Positions 35,029 through 45,300 of a stretch of DNA of 53,257 bases are shown here, piece after piece. Below the pieces are notes generated by a model, which made no database searches, was not told the origin of the DNA, and worked only from the letters and a program-made list of their open reading frames with translations. The position numbers and the translations under genes were made by a program. The first letter of the stretch is position 1, and each line of letters begins with the position of its first letter. Location: NCBI GenBank assembly GCA_035439485.1, contig DAORKI010000012.1:1-53257 (forward strand), written 5' to 3'. The DNA comes from CAIKXD01 sp035439485. GTDB lineage: Bacteria > Bacteroidota > Bacteroidia > UBA4408.

Positions 35029-35526
35029 ATGCCATTAAAAAAGTTAATTCAAAACTATAGCGCATTTAATACTTGGGCTAATCATCGCATTGCGCAATGG
35101 CTTATGTCCTTAGATGAATCATTATTACATCAAACCACAGCCTCAAGTTTTCCTAGTATTGATTTAACGGTGCAACACATGCTGCGTACACAAAAATTTT
35201 GGACTGCATTTGTATGCGAAAATGAAGTAGACCATTTTGATTGGAGTGTAAAAAAAGCTGATGCCAAATTGATTATTCATGAGTTAGAAATGAATTCAAC
35301 ACAAATGGAAGGGGTTTTTAATGAATTTAACGAAGCAGGTTTGGAAAAGATATTGCATTTGCGCATGCCTTGGGCAAAAAATGATTTAAATCGGTATGAG
35401 TATATGATTCATGTAATTAATCATAGTACCTATCATCGTGGACAAATTGTAACCATGGCCCGCAGTTTAGGTATTAGCGAAGGAATTGTAAATACAGATT
35501 ATAATATTTTTAACATAAACATTTAA
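35029..35526 (+). CDS. DinB-superfamily (four-helix metalloenzyme-like) protein
   Basis: A 165-residue all-helical protein. Three histidines fit the DinB/YfiT metal site: H50 in DLTVQHMLRTQKFW, and H132 and H136 in HVINHSTYHRGQIV. Members include thiol transferases that use bacillithiol or mycothiol and many uncharacterised stress proteins. Substrate unknown. N-terminus NYSAFNTWANHRIAQWL is typical. It stands alone. Confidence 0.85.
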   Translation: MPLKKLIQNYSAFNTWANHRIAQWLMSLDESLLHQTTASSFPSIDLTVQHMLRTQKFWTAFVCENEVDHFDWSVKKADAKLIIHELEMNSTQMEGVFNEFNEAGLEKILHLRMPWAKNDLNRYEYMIHVINHSTYHRGQIVTMARSLGISEGIVNTDYNIFNINI

Positions 35527-35774
35527 AAAACAAAAAATAGTTTTAAGTTAAAATTAATTTCATAGAATTGTATATCAAATAAATCGTTTTTTATAATGTA
35601 AATAATATTTATTTAACCTTTCAATTGTAGGATTGTAATCATCATAAATTGAATAAAAAGATAATTTAAAGCCATTCACTTTAAATCATTTTCTGTATTT
35701 TTAAACTTGCATTTTATCTAAAAATGGATGCAACTTTAATTATTTAAAACTAGTATAAATAGTAAAAGCATATT

Positions 35775-37016
35775 ATGCAGATACGAAATCAGCAGATTCA
35801 TGAAAAGGTAATCACTAATTTCACACCCTTGGCTATCATAGCCTTAGGCATATTTGCTGTCAGTTCATTTTTTCTCACCCATGAACCTATTATGGGATTC
35901 CTGCAGCTGTTTCATATGCTGTTATTGTTGTTCTTATTTCCTTATCTCAAAAAAAAATCTCTATACACACCAACAGGAAACCTTCTGGCTTTGATTGGTT
36001 TGGTTACAATTATGCCCTGGCTAATTACTGGAGGTTATGGAAATGAAGGATTCCTGTGGTCAGTAGTATATATAGTGGGTGTTTACTTTGTGAATAAAAA
36101 AAGACATGCCTACTTTTGGATTGCTATTTATTTGCTCATAGCTTTTGTTATTGTTGTATTATCAGAATTGGGTTATTTTAAAATTGCTTATGAATTGCCT
36201 GAGTTGTTGAATTTGCTTATCATGTACATTTTTACCTTTGCTTTTATTAATCAGTATAATTATGTACGTGAATATTACCTCAAGCTATGGGTAGAAAAGG
36301 AAAAAGAATTGTATCAAAAAAACGAAGAATTGATAGCTGCAAATACGGAACTCGCCCAATTTGCCTATGTAGCATCGCATGATTTAAAAGAACCATTGCT
36401 TACTATATCAAGTTTTGTACATGTATTACAGGAAAAACATGCTAAAAAAGGCGATGAAGAAAGCGACACGTATTTTGAATTTGTGTCGAGTGCAGTAAAG
36501 CGTATGCAATTGCTGATTACTGATTTATTGAGTCTTTCCAGAATTGGCAATCACAAAGAAATGGAATCTTTTACCCAAGTGAATTGCAATAAGCTCATGG
36601 AACATTTGTTGCAGGATGTTCACGCTATGATTACGGAGCACCATGCTGTAATCAAGTTTACCAATTTACCAATCATTACAGGAAATGAAATTGCTTTAAC
36701 ACATTTATTTCAGAATATCATTAGTAATGCCATAAAATTTAAAAAAGAGGATCAAACTCCTCAAATTGAAATAAAGGCGAGTGAAGATGACTTGTATTAT
36801 ACCTTTAGTATAAGTGATAATGGTATTGGAATTGAAGATAAATATTTCGATAAAATTTTTACTATTTTTCAGCGTCTAAATAGTGCTGAGGAATATCCAG
36901 GTAGCGGTATTGGGCTTTCTATTTGTAAAAAAGTGGTTGCATTACATAAAGGTAAAATATGGGTAAGATCCAAACTTCATGTTGGAAGTACGTTTTATTT
37001 TACCATTGCAAAATAG
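35775..37016 (+). CDS. Membrane sensor histidine kinase
   Basis: A 413-residue kinase with about six transmembrane helices in residues 15-160, a coiled-coil linker (LWVEKEKELYQKNEELIAANTELAQF), then HisKA with phosphorylated H202 in VASHDLKEPLLTISSF, and an HATPase_c domain (NIISNAIKFKK, SDNGIGIEDKYFDKIFTIFQRLN, GSGIGLSICKKVVALHKG). This is the phytochrome-type kinase core common in Bacteroidota. It is paired with the single-domain receiver 26 bp downstream. Confidence 0.93.
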   Translation: MQIRNQQIHEKVITNFTPLAIIALGIFAVSSFFLTHEPIMGFLQLFHMLLLLFLFPYLKKKSLYTPTGNLLALIGLVTIMPWLITGGYGNEGFLWSVVYIVGVYFVNKKRHAYFWIAIYLLIAFVIVVLSELGYFKIAYELPELLNLLIMYIFTFAFINQYNYVREYYLKLWVEKEKELYQKNEELIAANTELAQFAYVASHDLKEPLLTISSFVHVLQEKHAKKGDEESDTYFEFVSSAVKRMQLLITDLLSLSRIGNHKEMESFTQVNCNKLMEHLLQDVHAMITEHHAVIKFTNLPIITGNEIALTHLFQNIISNAIKFKKEDQTPQIEIKASEDDLYYTFSISDNGIGIEDKYFDKIFTIFQRLNSAEEYPGSGIGLSICKKVVALHKGKIWVRSKLHVGSTFYFTIAK

Positions 37017-37042
37017 TATTTATTAACTCAAACTTGGTTGTT

Positions 37043-37453
37043 ATGAAAACGGTTAATTGCATTTTATTAGTTGATGATAATCCTGCCATAAATGCACTGC
37101 ATTTAATGACTATTAGAAATTCCAAAATTTGCAATGAAATACAGATAGCTATTGACGGTGAGAAGGCATTGGATTATTTAGGAAATGTGGCAAAGAATGA
37201 GGTTTTAAAAAAATATCCAAAGCCCGATATCATATTTTTAGATATTAATATGCCACGTATGAATGGTTTTGAGTTTCTGGAAAAATATGAAAAACTTAAG
37301 GTAGAAATGAAGGCCAAGGCTGTCGTTATTTTAACGACTTCATCAAACCCAGAGGATCAAAAAAAAGCAGCTGCCTTTGCATCTGTAACCTCATTCAGAA
37401 GTAAACCTCTTACTGTTGAAATGGTTCAGGAAATTGTAAATGACTATTTTTAA
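37043..37453 (+). CDS. Single-domain response regulator (CheY/Rcp1-like)
   Basis: A 136-residue receiver domain without an output domain: acidic pair D11-D12 (LLVDDNPAIN), phosphoacceptor D67 (IIFLDINMPRMNGFEFL), switch T in VVILTTSSN and Lys in FRSKPL. Start is ATG 37043; the frame reaches back into the kinase gene. It probably receives phosphate from the upstream kinase and acts through protein contacts, as Rcp1-type regulators do. Confidence 0.93.
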   Translation: MKTVNCILLVDDNPAINALHLMTIRNSKICNEIQIAIDGEKALDYLGNVAKNEVLKKYPKPDIIFLDINMPRMNGFEFLEKYEKLKVEMKAKAVVILTTSSNPEDQKKAAAFASVTSFRSKPLTVEMVQEIVNDYF

Positions 37454-38282
37454 GTTTCAATAGTCCTTCACCTAATTGACAAGCTCCATTATGCCCATAT
37501 AGGTAATTATACTGTTAATGGAAAAATGTTTGCCAAAAATGCAAAGAGCATCTAATCAAGGTTAAGATTAACTACATTTTGAAAATTTGTCGTTCGTAAA
37601 AAGCAATATGTTTGCTTCATTTAATGAATATAAAAAGACCAGCTGTAATTTTTATGACCTTTCAAAAATTTCCTGTTCTTTTGCGATTGTAGCTTTACCC
37701 ACCATAAGGAAACATTCATCATTTATATGTATAAAATAACAAATTGCTTTAATACCGTTTACACTTTCAAATTAGCTCTATTGAGGCCACATCTTAAAAT
37801 ACTATTTTCAAAAGGCATTAGAGGAAATCATTGCACTATGTTCTTTGGTTTAAACAAAATAATAAATGCAATTGGTATGAGTTTCACTTGCTTCTTCTAC
37901 AGAAAGAATTTTATCTATTTTGCTCATTAAATTTAAAGTATTTAAAATATGCTATTTCGCCTTCAGCAAATAAAACAAGTAAATTTCAATCATCTAATAT
38001 GAAAAGTATCAACCTTTCCAAAGGCGTTTGAAAATGGAAATTTCAAATATTCTACCAACATGCTTTTTTTACTTTGAATCACGCAACAAGAATAATTAAT
38101 TGACAAACAAATATTTTGCTTCAAAGACTCTTGCAAGAGGAAAATTCAATATCTTAAAATTCTCAATTTAGTAGTAAACTATTCTCTTTTTATCAATTTA
38201 AATTACATTGAAAATTCAACAAAATTGTTTCAGTAATTGGTCAATTTTTAAAATTAAGGCAGCAAATTCTTACAAATTTTCT
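37454..38282. other. Long AT-rich intergenic region upstream of the B12 riboswitch
   Basis: About 830 bp with no intact gene. The short plus-strand open frames at 37727-37930 and 37831-38031 look random. On the minus strand, 37927-37652 reads as a single frame interrupted by several stops, possibly a decayed small gene (listed separately). Confidence 0.5.
37652..37927 (-). pseudogene. Possible decayed small gene
   Basis: Reading from ATG 37927 gives MSKIDKILSVEEASETHTNC, continues to a first stop after 25 codons, and in the same frame recovers a protein-like end (GIKAICYFIHINDECFLMVG, then KATIAKEQEIFERS) before a final stop. Five in-frame stops lie between. No homologue is recognised and chance cannot be excluded. 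Confidence 0.25.
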
Positions 38283-38290
38283 TATCTTTG
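38283..38290 (+). promoter_or_regulatory. -7 promoter box of the cobalamin uptake operon
   Basis: TATCTTTG is a full match to TAnnTTTG and lies just ahead of the riboswitch, so transcription would start within a few bases of its 5' end. No clear -33 TTTG is visible. Confidence 0.5.
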
Positions 38291-38296
38291 CATTGC

Positions 38297-38500
38297 ATTT
38301 GGTTTCGCTTGCGAATTAAAAGGGAATCTTGTGAAAATCAAGAACAGTTCCCGCTGCTGTAAGTTTTTGATGATATTTTATCATCCTTTGTGTATCATAC
38401 CACTGTAATTGTTTATGGGAAGGTAACACAATTAAACAAGTCAGAAGACCTGCCTCATGCCATAACCAAGGCTTTCGGTGAAAAAGCAATGAGGCAAATT
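38297..38500 (+). promoter_or_regulatory. Cobalamin (adenosylcobalamin-type) riboswitch
   Basis: Conserved blocks of the B12 riboswitch occur in order: AAAGGGAATC with GTGAAAATCAAGAAC (38318-38346), the B12-box-like TTCCCGCTGCTGTAAG (38348-38363), CCACTGTAA (38400-38408), TATGGGAAGG (38414-38423) and the closing GTCAGAAGACCTGCC (38440-38454). Downstream, TGCCTCAT (38451-38458) can pair with ATGAGGCA (38489-38496), a likely expression platform that would also compete with the aptamer's closing helix. It should repress the operon when cobalamin is plentiful. Confidence 0.9.
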
Positions 38501-38554
38501 TTCTTATAAGAGAATTTATTCTCATTATTTTCATCCTACTATTATTGAAAAAAA

Positions 38555-40483
38555 ATGCATGTAAGATTGCTTGTTTTATGTATTTTAATTTTGTGTTGTT
38601 TGACTCTACAAAGCAAAGCACAAAAGGATAGCGTGCATTTAATTAATCCAGTTTTGATTGAAGCTGAAGTGAGGGTAATTTATTTTCAACAAGGATTAAA
38701 GTTTGAAAATATTGATTCAACTTTTTTGTCAAACAATTTGAATTTAAGTGCTGCAGATGTCTTGAGTAGAATGAGTTCTGTTTATATTAAAAGCTACGGT
38801 GGTTCAGGCTTGGCGACAAGTTCCTTTAGAGGTGGAAGTGCCAATCATACAGCCATTTTATGGAATGGTTTTAATTTGCAAAGTCCAGTAACAGGTATGA
38901 TAGATTTATCTTTAATTCCTACAGGCCTTTTCAATAGCTTGAGCTTACAATATGGTGGCAAGGCTGCAGTTTGGGGCAGTGGTGCTATTGGTGGCACCAT
39001 TCATCTTAAAAGTAATTTAAATTTTAATGAAGGAACTTCAACCAAAATGTACGCTGGATTTGGAAGTTTTAATGAAAAAAATATACAAGCTGTTGCTAAT
39101 TTCAGTAATTTAAAATTTAGTAATAGTACTAAAATATTTCATAGTGATGCAAAAAATAACTATAAGTATATTTCTTATGCTAATGAAGTGCAAGACACGT
39201 TAAAACTAAGTAATGCCGAGGCTAATCAAAATTCTTTGATGCAAGAAAACAAGTTTAAAATTAAAGAAAATCAATGGTTAGAAACCCATATTTGGTTGCA
39301 AGAAAATAAACGAGAAATACCACCTACTCTATTTCAACAAAAAAATGATGCCTTTCAAGAAGACCGAGCTATGCGATTTTCTGGAAGTTATCATCGCTAT
39401 TTTAAAACATGGAATTTAAATTTTAAAAGTGCTTATTTTGATGAATATGTGAAATATAAGGATAATGAATTTTCAAAGCTGGATGAAAATAAATCACAAA
39501 CAAACATTAATGAATTTATAATCAACAAAACAATATCTAGAAGCTTGATAAGCATGGGGATGAACAACACTTATGCCAATTCAAAAAGTGTTGAATTCAT
39601 TACATTTAATCCTATTCAAAACAAAACTGCACTTTTCGGTTCATTTCAATTTATGAGTAAAAAAGCTAATTTAATTATTGTAGGCTCAGTCAGGCAGGAA
39701 TGGGTGAATACCAACAAAGTACCGTTAACTTGGTCGCTTGGAATTGATTACTATTTAAAACAATGGTTAAAATTAAAGGCCAATGCTTCTCGTTTATTCC
39801 GAATTCCAACTTTGAATGATTTGTTTTGGAAAGAAGGTGGCAATAAAAATTTATTACCTGAAAACGGCTATGCTTTTGAGAGTGGTATTCAATTCATCAT
39901 ACCAAAAAACAAAAAGAAATACAACTTAGAGCTAGATTTAACAGCATTTAGTAGAAAAATTGAAAATTGGATAATTTGGTTGCCTAATGGTAATTTTTGG
40001 AGTCCGCAAAATTTAATGCATGTATGGAGTAGAGGTGCTGAAACTTCTTCAAATTTTTCATTGAGTATTAATAAAATTAAAGTTTTTACTCATTTTAAGA
40101 CAAGTTATGTTTTATCAGAAAATACCTCTTCATTGCTACAGAACGATGCATCATTAAATCAACAACTTATTTATGTTCCAATATATTCAGGTCAATTAAA
40201 TTATGGAGTTATTTATAATAAAATTACCTGCATGTTTAATCACACTTATACAGGATATCGTTATACCAGCAGCGATCACAGTGAATACTTAACACCATAT
40301 TATTTGCATCATATCAACTTGGCTTATGCATTGACATTGAAAAAAATGACTATTGATTTTCAATTTCAAATTAATAATATATTAAATAAATCTTATCAAG
40401 TGCTTGCTGCACGTCCAATGCCAGGTATTAATTTTAGAGCAGGAATTGTTTTTAACTTTAAATCGAATTATGGAAAATCATAA
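38555..40483 (+). CDS. btuB: TonB-dependent cobalamin receptor, BtuB-like
   Basis: A 642-residue outer-membrane receptor: signal peptide (1-22, ending SKAQ), plug domain (about 45-155) with SAADVLSRMSSVYIKSYGGSGLATSSFRGGSANHTAILWNG and GAIGGTIHLKS, then a 22-strand-type barrel with the usual C-terminal blocks (RLFRIPTLNDLFWKEGGNKNLLPENGYAFESG, NNILNKSYQVLAARPMPG). The riboswitch upstream and BtuG-like protein downstream make corrinoid the likely ligand. It overlaps the next gene by 14 bp. Confidence 0.9.
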   Translation: MHVRLLVLCILILCCLTLQSKAQKDSVHLINPVLIEAEVRVIYFQQGLKFENIDSTFLSNNLNLSAADVLSRMSSVYIKSYGGSGLATSSFRGGSANHTAILWNGFNLQSPVTGMIDLSLIPTGLFNSLSLQYGGKAAVWGSGAIGGTIHLKSNLNFNEGTSTKMYAGFGSFNEKNIQAVANFSNLKFSNSTKIFHSDAKNNYKYISYANEVQDTLKLSNAEANQNSLMQENKFKIKENQWLETHIWLQENKREIPPTLFQQKNDAFQEDRAMRFSGSYHRYFKTWNLNFKSAYFDEYVKYKDNEFSKLDENKSQTNINEFIINKTISRSLISMGMNNTYANSKSVEFITFNPIQNKTALFGSFQFMSKKANLIIVGSVRQEWVNTNKVPLTWSLGIDYYLKQWLKLKANASRLFRIPTLNDLFWKEGGNKNLLPENGYAFESGIQFIIPKNKKKYNLELDLTAFSRKIENWIIWLPNGNFWSPQNLMHVWSRGAETSSNFSLSINKIKVFTHFKTSYVLSENTSSLLQNDASLNQQLIYVPIYSGQLNYGVIYNKITCMFNHTYTGYRYTSSDHSEYLTPYYLHHINLAYALTLKKMTIDFQFQINNILNKSYQVLAARPMPGINFRAGIVFNFKSNYGKS

Positions 40484-40769
40484 AATTAACGCAGCCATTC
40501 AATTGCTTCCATTAAGCAATAATGTGGATAAATATAAAATAATAGATAAAGCAATTGAATGTATAAAAAACTCGGGATTGAATTACATTGTTTGTCCTTT
40601 TGAAACTGTAGTTGAAGGCACTTTTAATGAAGTTGTGAGTTTAATTGAAAGCATTAGAACCATTGGCTTACAATATAATAATGAAGAAATAATTATAAAT
40701 TTAAAATTACATTGTAATAGTAAAAAAGATTTATTCATTGATGACAAAATTGGACATTATAATCTATGA
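40470..40769 (+). CDS. Thiamine-binding (MTH1187/YkoF, DUF77) family protein
   Basis: A 99-residue cytosolic protein. NAAIQLLPLSNNVDKYKIIDKAIECIKNSGLNYIVCPFETVVEGTFNEV follows the MTH1187/YqgV pattern, a ferredoxin-like fold that in relatives binds thiamine or related small molecules. ATG 40470 is used. It overlaps btuB by 14 bp and the BtuG-like gene by 4 bp (ATGA), so the three are tightly coupled. Why a thiamine-binding-family protein sits in a B12 operon is not clear. Confidence 0.8.
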   Translation: MENHKINAAIQLLPLSNNVDKYKIIDKAIECIKNSGLNYIVCPFETVVEGTFNEVVSLIESIRTIGLQYNNEEIIINLKLHCNSKKDLFIDDKIGHYNL

Positions 40770-41827
40770 AAAATTTAATACATCATTTCGAAAATAGTAT
40801 TCAATTACTGTGTGTTATTTTGCTAGTAAGTTTTATACATTCATGCAAATCCGATAAACCTGAGGATGAAATTAAGCCAGTAATTGATTTAAAAAGTGAA
40901 CAGGGTTTGTACGTTATTAATGAGGGAAATTTTCAGTTTGGTAATGCAAGTATTAGCTATTTTAATGCAGATGATAAAAATGTAATAGAAGATTTATATC
41001 ATCAAGTGAATAATCAAAACTTAGGGGATGTGTGCCAAAGTATGTCATTGATTAATGGTTCATATTATGTTGTGGTAAACAATTCACAAAAAATTGAAAT
41101 TCTTAATCTTGAAACTTTCGAAAGAAAAGCAACAATAACCGGTTTACTTTCTCCTCGATTTATTATTCCTGTAAGCAGTTCAAAGGCCTATGTAAGCGAT
41201 TTTAAAAGCCATAGAGTAAGTATTATTAACTTGAGTAACAACAGCAAACAAGGTGAAATTCCAATTCGTGGTTGGACCGAAGAAATGCATTTGATGTATG
41301 GGAAAGTTTATATTACAAATATGAAAAATGATAAACTATATATTGTAGATTCCTCCACTGATATGCTCGAAGATAGTTTAACTTTATCAGAACATCCAGG
41401 AAGTCTCGTGGAAGATAAAAATGGCAAGTTATGGGTTTTATGCCAGGGTGATGCCTCGCTTCAAAAAATGGCTGCACTTTATTGTATTAATCCAATTACA
41501 AAAAATATTGAAAAAAGGTATGATTTTGGCGCGCAAGATGCTCCAATGCGCTTGAGCATTAATGGAACTTTCGATACATTGTATTATATTAATAAACACG
41601 TTTATCAAATGCCTGTTGACGCAAGTAATTTACCTTTAAGTGCATTAATTAATGGCGATAGTAAAAACTATTACGGAATAAATATTGAGCCGAAAACAGG
41701 ACATATTTATGTTGCCGATGCAATAGATTATATCCAAAAGGGCTACGTCTATAATTACAATTCAAAAGGAGCTATGCTCGAAAAATTCAAGGTGGGCCTC
41801 ATTCCATCAAGAATTTATTTTAAATAA
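40766..41827 (+). CDS. BtuG-like surface beta-propeller lipoprotein
   Basis: A 353-residue lipoprotein: signal sequence with Cys in FIHSCKSDKPEDE (about residue 27), then a YncE/DUF5074-type seven-bladed propeller (GLYVINEGNFQFGNASISYFN, YVSDFKSHRVSIINLSN, KVYITNMKNDKLYIVDSST, GHIYVADAIDY). In Bacteroides, BtuG proteins of this architecture capture cobalamin at the cell surface and hand it to BtuB. Operon position under a B12 riboswitch supports the same role here. Direct binding is inferred. Confidence 0.85.
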   Translation: MKNLIHHFENSIQLLCVILLVSFIHSCKSDKPEDEIKPVIDLKSEQGLYVINEGNFQFGNASISYFNADDKNVIEDLYHQVNNQNLGDVCQSMSLINGSYYVVVNNSQKIEILNLETFERKATITGLLSPRFIIPVSSSKAYVSDFKSHRVSIINLSNNSKQGEIPIRGWTEEMHLMYGKVYITNMKNDKLYIVDSSTDMLEDSLTLSEHPGSLVEDKNGKLWVLCQGDASLQKMAALYCINPITKNIEKRYDFGAQDAPMRLSINGTFDTLYYINKHVYQMPVDASNLPLSALINGDSKNYYGINIEPKTGHIYVADAIDYIQKGYVYNYNSKGAMLEKFKVGLIPSRIYFK

Positions 41828-41836
41828 ATAATTTTG

Positions 41837-41844
41837 TACCTTTG
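41837..41844 (+). promoter_or_regulatory. -7 promoter box directly before the His-rich protein gene
   Basis: TACCTTTG matches TAnnTTTG and is followed by CAGT and then ATG 41849. The same arrangement (TAGCTTTG-CAGC-ATG) occurs before glyS. If used, the mRNA would be leaderless. Confidence 0.4.
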
Positions 41845-41848
41845 CAGT

Positions 41849-42226
41849 ATGAAATTGGTGCTATACATTTTTCTTTCTTTGCAAATTGTTACCAACTTTA
41901 CATTTTTTGAAGATGTGGTAAGAATTCCCCTATTGATTGAACATTACCAAGAGCATAATGAAAATGATGGCGATGATATAACATTCATTGATTTTATTGC
42001 CATGCATTATTTTAACCAAAGTACTCACACTGATGCCGACCACAATTCATTGCCTTTTAACCACTCATGTGATGTTGGTCATGTACATGTTACACCTGCC
42101 TTTACACTTCCTGAATCAATAAAAGTATTTTCAACAATTCCTTCCATTATTACTCATGCCATTCATGAGGAACAATTTGTTTTAAATAATAATTTGGAAA
42201 GTATCTTTCAACCTCCAAAGGCTTAA
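41849..42226 (+). CDS. Small His/Asp-rich secreted protein upstream of the metal exporter
   Basis: A 125-residue protein with an N-terminal hydrophobic segment (MKLVLYIFLSLQIVTNFTFF), then a body rich in His, Asp and Glu (LIEHYQEHNENDGDD, FNQSTHTDADHNSLPFNHSCDVGHVHV). Likely periplasmic and able to bind metal through its histidines and one Cys. Its position ahead of a CzcA-type pump suggests a periplasmic metal-binding or sensing accessory; I recall similar small proteins before czcA in Bacteroidota. Start is ATG 41849. Confidence 0.7.
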   Translation: MKLVLYIFLSLQIVTNFTFFEDVVRIPLLIEHYQEHNENDGDDITFIDFIAMHYFNQSTHTDADHNSLPFNHSCDVGHVHVTPAFTLPESIKVFSTIPSIITHAIHEEQFVLNNNLESIFQPPKA

Positions 42227-42272
42227 TTTAAGCTTTAGTTTTACTTCAATTTTAATTCACATTTAATTTCTA

Positions 42273-42296
42273 AAACTGCTTCAATTGTGGCAGTTT
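42273..42296 (+). terminator. Hairpin between the His-rich gene and the exporter gene
   Basis: Arms AAACTGC and GCAGTTT (7 bp) around a 10-nt loop, 47 bp after the upstream stop codon. There is no T-run right after it, so it may be a weak terminator, a processing site or an operator. Confidence 0.3.
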
Positions 42297-42372
42297 GAAA
42301 TCAATAATTATTTTTATGTTCAATATATATTATTCCAAACAAGGTATGAATTTATTTTCATTCCCAATGAAA

Positions 42373-42379
42373 AGGAGGT
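42373..42379 (+). promoter_or_regulatory. Strong Shine-Dalgarno site of the exporter gene
   Basis: AGGAGGT is a near-perfect anti-16S complement, rare in this AT-rich window. Two adjacent ATGs follow, at 42383 and 42386. The second has the better spacing (6-7 bases) and is probably the true start. Confidence 0.65.
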
Positions 42380-42385
42380 GTAATG

Positions 42386-45300
42386 ATGCTTAATAAAATC
42401 ATTAACTTTTCGGTAAACAATAAGCTTATTATTGCCTTATTTATTCTGGCTTTAATAGGCTATGGCAGTTTTCAATTTACCAAATTACCCATTGATGCTG
42501 TTCCTGATATAACCAACAATCAAGTGCAAGTTATTACTATAGCCCCTTCATTAGGAGCAACTGATATTGAGCGCTTGGTAACTTTTCCAATAGAGATGGC
42601 CAATAGTAACATTTCGGGGTTGCACGAAATCAGAAGTTTTTCACGATTTGGTCTTTCTTTAGTCACTATAGTGTTTGACGACAATATAGATATTTATTGG
42701 GCGCGTCAACAAGTAAGTGAAAGAATTATAAGTGTTCAATCTGATATACCAAAAGGTGTTGCAAATATTTCACTTGGCCCCATTACCACAGGGTTAGGTG
42801 AAATTTATCAATACACCTTAAGGGCTGCACCAGGATATGAAAAAAAGTATGATGCTATTGCATTACGTTCAATTCAAGACTGGGTGGTACGAAGGCAATT
42901 GCTTGGCGTTAAAGGGGTAGCTGATGTGAGCAGTTTTGGTGGCAAGCTCAAACAATATGAAATTGCCATTGAACCCACTAAATTAAAAGCTCATCAAGTA
43001 AGCATTGCTGAAATATTTCAAGCTTTAGAAAATAACAACCAAAACACTGGTGGTGCTTATATTGAAAAAGGGCCAATTGCACTGTACATAAGAAGCGAAG
43101 GCTTAATAAAAAACAAGGAAGATATTCTTTCCATTTTTATCAAAAATAATAGCAATGGAACACCTTTGTTGATTAGAGATATTGCCGAAATAAATATTGG
43201 TAATGCAACACGTTATGGGGCTCTTTGCTATAATGATGAAGGTGAGGTTTCAGGAGCTGTGGTGATGATGTTAAAAAATGAAAATAGCAGCATGGTGATC
43301 AAAAATATCAAAGAAAGAATTGCACTAATTCAAAAAACCTTACCCAAAGGTGTTGTACTTGAACCATTTTTAGACAGAACTAAAATGGTGAATAATGCAA
43401 TTGGCACAGTGGAAACAAATTTATTGGAAGGAGCACTCATTGTTCTGTTTGTACTCGTGTTATTTTTAGGTAATTTAAGAGCAGGGTTGTTAGTAGCTTC
43501 TGTAATTCCGCTCTCCATGCTCATTGCCGTAATTTTAATGAATGTATTTAATGTGAGTGGCAATTTAATGAGTTTGGGTGCACTCGATTTTGGGCTCATT
43601 ATTGATGGTGCTGTAATAATTGTAGAGGCCGTACTTCATAGCTTACATCATCACAAAAAAAACAATATAAATTATTCTTTTACAAAGAATGAAATGGATA
43701 ATCATGTTAAAAATTCAGCTTCGAGAATGATGAATAGCGCGGTATTTGGACAAGTAATAATTCTTGTAGTTTACTTACCCATTTTCTTTTTGTCGGGAAT
43801 TGAAGGTAAAATGTTTAAACCTATGGTACAAACGGTTGTATTTGCATTGATTGGAGCATTTATACTATCGCTAACTTATGTCCCTATGATGAGTGCTTGG
43901 GTACTTAGCAAAAAGCAAAAACACAAGCAAAATTTATCTGATATTATGATGATAAAGTTTGAACATGTTTATCAAACTTGGCTAAAAAAAGCATTACAAA
44001 TCCCTAAATTAATTATTTCAATTATACTTTTACTTTTCACCATTGCCATTTTTATACTTTCAAATTTAGGAGGAGAGTTTATTCCAACATTAGAAGAAGG
44101 TGATTTTGCAATTGAATTTAGGGTATTGCCAGGAAGCAATTTAAACACCACAATAGAACGGTCTCAAAAAGCTGCACATATTTTAAAAAATAGATTTCCA
44201 GAGGTTATTCAAGTAGTTACAAAAATAGGAAGTGGCGAAATTCCTAGTGACCCTATGCCTTTAGAAGCAGCTGATATGATGGTAATTTTAAAAGATAAAA
44301 AAGAATGGACCAGTGCTCGAACATTTCCGGAACTTGCTGAAAAAATGGGAAAAGCATTACAAGATGTACCAGGTATAACAGCAAGTTTTCAATATCCAGT
44401 TCAAATGCGTTTTAATGAGTTAATGACAGGAGCTAAGCAAGATGTGGTTTGTAAGATTTTTGGTGAAAATTTGGATACATTGGCTTTCTATGCACAAAAA
44501 TTAGGTAACATCTCTGATGGTATACAAGGTGCGAAAAACATTTTTGTGGAAACAGTTGTTGGTATGCCCGAAATTATTATTGATTTTAATCGTCAAGCTA
44601 TAGCTCAATATGGTTTAAATATTAATGAAATTAACAAAGTGGTGAACACTGCATTGGCAGGGCAAAGTGCTGGTTTAGTATATGAAGGCGAAAAGCATTT
44701 TGACTTAGTGGTACGTTTAAAAAATACGCAAAGAAATAGTATTGAAGATGTAAAAAATTTGCTTATAAACACTCACAATGGTACACAAATTCCATTAACA
44801 CAGGTAGCACATATTTCTTTAAAGGAAGGACCAAATCAAATTCAGCGTGAAGATGCCAAAAGACGCATTATTGTTGGTTTTAACACCAGAGGTAGAGATG
44901 TGGAAAGTATTGTAAATGAACTTCAAGAAAAGGTGAATAAAAAAATAAAATTGCCTAGTGGATATTACATTACTTATGGTGGTTCATTTGAAAATTTAAA
45001 TGCGGCAAAAGATCGTTTAGCAATAACGGTACCTATAGCTTTAATACTCATCTTCTTATTTTTATTTTTTGCGTTTGGCTCCATAAAGCAAAGTTTGTTG
45101 ATTTACTCAGCCATTCCACTTTCCGCAATCGGTGGCATATTTGCGCTTGCTTTCCGGGAAATGCCTTTTAGCATTTCGGCTGGTATTGGATTCATAGCAC
45201 TGTTTGGTGTAGCAGTTTTGAATGGCATTGTATTAATTGCTGAATTTAATAGACTCAAATCCTTAGGCAAAGAAAATATTCAACAAATTATTATGGAAGG

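Noticed and set aside
38208..38408. Open frames overlapping the B12 riboswitch
   Set aside because: They run through the conserved RNA aptamer, which explains the sequence fully.
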